64,000 nt of DNA from Isochrysis galbana (lineage: Eukaryota; Haptophyta; Isochrysidales; Isochrysidaceae). Below are positions 62,037 to 64,000 of the stretch, in pieces (the first letter of the stretch is position 1; the number at the start of each line of letters is the position of its first letter). Below the pieces are notes generated by a model. It did not search any database. It was given only the letters and a program-made list of their open reading frames with translations, and was not told the origin of the DNA. The position numbers and the translations under genes were made by a program. Location of the stretch: positions 991,582-1,055,581 of the forward strand of contig CM030941.1 in NCBI GenBank assembly GCA_018136815.1, read 5' to 3'.

Positions 62037-63577
62037 ACTTTTTAGCCGATTTGCACTTGGCACTTGATTCCCGCCCGATGCAGCGCTGTATCAGTCTGCC
62101 TGCAGTCCGATGTTGCATCCGCGATCGACCTTTTGAAAAGGACCTTTTTGTTTTAGAAGTCGTCTACGTTTCTATGCCCTCTCCCTTTCGCCCTCGCCTC
62201 CTTTGTCGCCTACCTTGTCGCCTGCTTTGTCCTTCGCCAGGTTTTTACCTCCTTGCGTGTCCCTAGCGTTTTTAAGTTTAAGTGCTGTCGCGCGTGCTTA
62301 GGTTTAGGTATGGCCGGTCCAGGGAACCACCCCCTTGTGTGACCCTGATCTCCCCTCAGGTGTTAGCGGTTGGATTATAGCTCGTGGCGCTGCTTTACTT
62401 CGGTCGTCGGTCGTCGGTCTTCATCAAACCACTTGGGGCTTGTGGCTTTTCGAAAGATTCCTTCCTTATTCCTGTGCGCTAAGTAACTGTCGCCCCGTCG
62501 GATCGTCCGTCGCCCCCTCGCTCTCTTGTCGGCATTCTCTCTCTTCCTTGTTCTATTTGTCAGCAGGTCTCTGTGCGTTCCGTGCGGAAGATATGTAAGA
62601 TGTAAAATGTAAGTAAGTGTTGGGAGTGTTGATGTGAGTGTGGTGCCGTGTCATCAGTCCGACGGACTCTAGCCGATCTGTCGTCTGTCGTTCGTCGTTC
62701 TCGCTCTCGTTCTCGTTCTCGTCCCCGTTCTCGCCCCTCGTTCTCAACACTCCATTTGTACCAATCCTCAACCTCAGCCCCAGCCTCAGCCTATCCAGCC
62801 CTTACAGCTCACACCGCGAGCAGTCCTCGAAGAAATAAATGACTGCGCACTGAGATACCTGCCACTGGGACGTCTTGGGCCACTCCCTTTCTCTCTCCCT
62901 CCTGTCGCCAGCCGTCCCTCTTCGCCCGTTTGCTAACGCAAACCGGGCCCGTTTCTCACAACTCACAGCACTCCAGGGGGGGGGGGGGGGGGGGCAAAAT
63001 CCCCCCTCTCCCTCTCTCCATTCTCCTCCACCTCCACCTCTCTCCCTGCGGCAGAAGGGTCAGGGGCTGAGTGGGGTTGATTGTTGATTGTACGGGCCCA
63101 CCCCGGAGGGTGTCCGCGATGGAGAGAGCGGGGGGCGCGAGGCCCCCATTGCCCCCCACTTACCACTTATAAAAGTAGGCAGTGGGTTATTTAAAATTAT
63201 TTAACGTGTAAACCGCCCAGGGCCCAGGGTTACATTCGTCTCCAAGGAGCCCGCAAAACTATGCTTGATTCTTAATTGCTGGGGGGTGGGAAGTGCGAAG
63301 TGCTTTCTATTCACACCACATACATCACAACATAAAATTGTTTGCAAACCTAGACTATAGACTAATTCATAAATAATTTAATTCACCAAATAGGTCGAAT
63401 CGGTTCATCATCGTCAACATCAATGCTGCCATCCCGTTGAACTCAAAGAAGGGGCTCACACTCAGATTCCGCGCGACGGCCCCTCGAGGGGCCTCCATTA
63501 TAACTCCATGGATCGTTGGCCGATTCAGATCCACTCCTTCACTCTGATCGGCTTTGGTTTGCCTAATTTCCTAGGCT
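62037..63577. other. Gene-free stretch with LTR-like and repeat segments
   Basis: 62150-62360 has a promoter/leader-like CT-rich sequence resembling retroelement LTRs. 62797-62935 is a repeat shared with 58988-59135. A G homopolymer lies at about 62977-62994, and CACTTATAAAAGTAGGC at 63164. No gene is supported. Confidence 0.55.
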
Positions 63578-64000
63578 TTATATGTTGCGACCACTCCGGT
63601 TGACCACTGTGGAGTCAACTCTCCTGAGCGGAATGCGTGGGACGGTTGTTTTTGAGCCGCCACCAACATGATGACTCGCACCCTTGGATTGCTTGCTAGT
63701 CGCGACCCCGACCGAGAAGACCGACGGCTCCTGATGTTCAGCGTTTGGACCTGTTGCATGACCCGCTTTTTGCTTTTGTCCCTCCGCGTGTAAACGCTTT
63801 ACGGAGTATGAGAGTGCCTCATTTTCACGTTGGAGCCGTGCAATCTCCTTGGCATGAGCTTTATCGCGGTGAGCGTGTGTCTCCTTGAGAGCTTGCACAT
63901 GCTGCCGATGGGCGCTCACTCCAGCAGAGAGGTCAACCAAGCATCGATGGATCTCCATTCTCTTGCGCTCCGATTCACGGGAGGCACTCCTAGCCTCCTC
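63578..64000 (-). CDS. 3' part of a coiled-coil protein gene, runs off the window
   Basis: The minus-strand frame is open from the window edge (EEARSASRESERKRMEIH) to a TAA at 63578-63580, 140 codons. The first ~80 residues are a coiled coil (KAHAKEIARLQRENEALSYS with heptad Leu/Ile), then a Gly/Ser/Lys-rich tail ending RIPLRRVDSTVV. An internal Met at 63958 is not the likely start, because the charged coil extends upstream in frame. No family can be named from the tail alone. Confidence 0.65.
   Translation of the reverse strand, partial: EEARSASRESERKRMEIHRCLVDLSAGVSAHRQHVQALKETHAHRDKAHAKEIARLQRENEALSYSVKRLHAEGQKQKAGHATGPNAEHQEPSVFSVGVATSKQSKGASHHVGGGSKTTVPRIPLRRVDSTVVNRSGRNI

Overview
The window looks like nuclear DNA of a photosynthetic protist with a complex (secondary) plastid. 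Genes are well separated and carry short GT-AG introns of about 45-275 nt. Several predicted proteins begin with an ER signal followed by a transit-like stretch; the clearest is the YqeH-type GTPase, with an ASF-type cleavage context. A haptophyte or pelagophyte-like alga is my best guess, but the species is not identifiable from sequence alone. I found no rRNA, tRNA, CRISPR or prokaryotic operon structure.

Layout. 1-1600: possible 3' end of an unrecognised gene, then gene-free DNA. 1601-5008 (-): a ten-exon gene that reads continuously as an SPX domain fused to a complete ribose-phosphate pyrophosphokinase (PRPP synthetase). It is separated by a large compound trinucleotide repeat from a divergent MFS transporter gene (5617-7545, +). 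7546-12345: repeats, a broken hAT-type transposase and a truncated retroelement. 12346-13122: a possible helical-repeat (PPR-like) protein. 14089-27801: a chromodomain-bearing Ty3/gypsy retrotransposon. Its gag and pol are separated by one in-frame UAG followed by a predicted pseudoknot, and its pol carries a captured DNA-methyltransferase-like domain. It is followed by a second LTR plus gag start, which runs into a Ser-Pro-rich array. 29538-30314 (-): DUF2358 protein. 31368-33043 (-): decayed gypsy copy with a palindrome-studded LTR. 33139-34891 (+): secreted glycosyltransferase with a C-terminal WSC domain. 36382-36960 (-): C7orf50/WKF protein. 38700-39743 (-) and 40113-41026 (+): a divergent pair, a CS-domain protein and a PH-like protein. 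42619-43227 (+): membrane-anchored SAM protein. 43228-47285: nested repeats. 47286-49911 (-): seven-exon SAM / helical / HRWE-type / LRR protein. 49912-52923: low complexity and unusual word-repeat elements. 52924-54729 (+): plastid YqeH/NOA1-type GTPase. 55707-57440: ankyrin genes and an AT-richer orphan. 59303-60359 (+): RBM7-like RRM-RS protein. 63578-64000 (-): 3' part of a coiled-coil gene that runs off the window.

The genes do not form one pathway. The most remarkable item is the SPX-PRPP synthetase fusion, which would join phosphate/inositol-pyrophosphate sensing to the committed precursor of nucleotide synthesis. Next are a short repeat family with the properties of introner-like elements (one copy sits between 18-bp direct repeats and can be spliced out seamlessly), and the retrotransposon with UAG readthrough signals and a methyltransferase domain. 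All exon joins were inferred by eye from reading frame, splice dinucleotides and family conservation.
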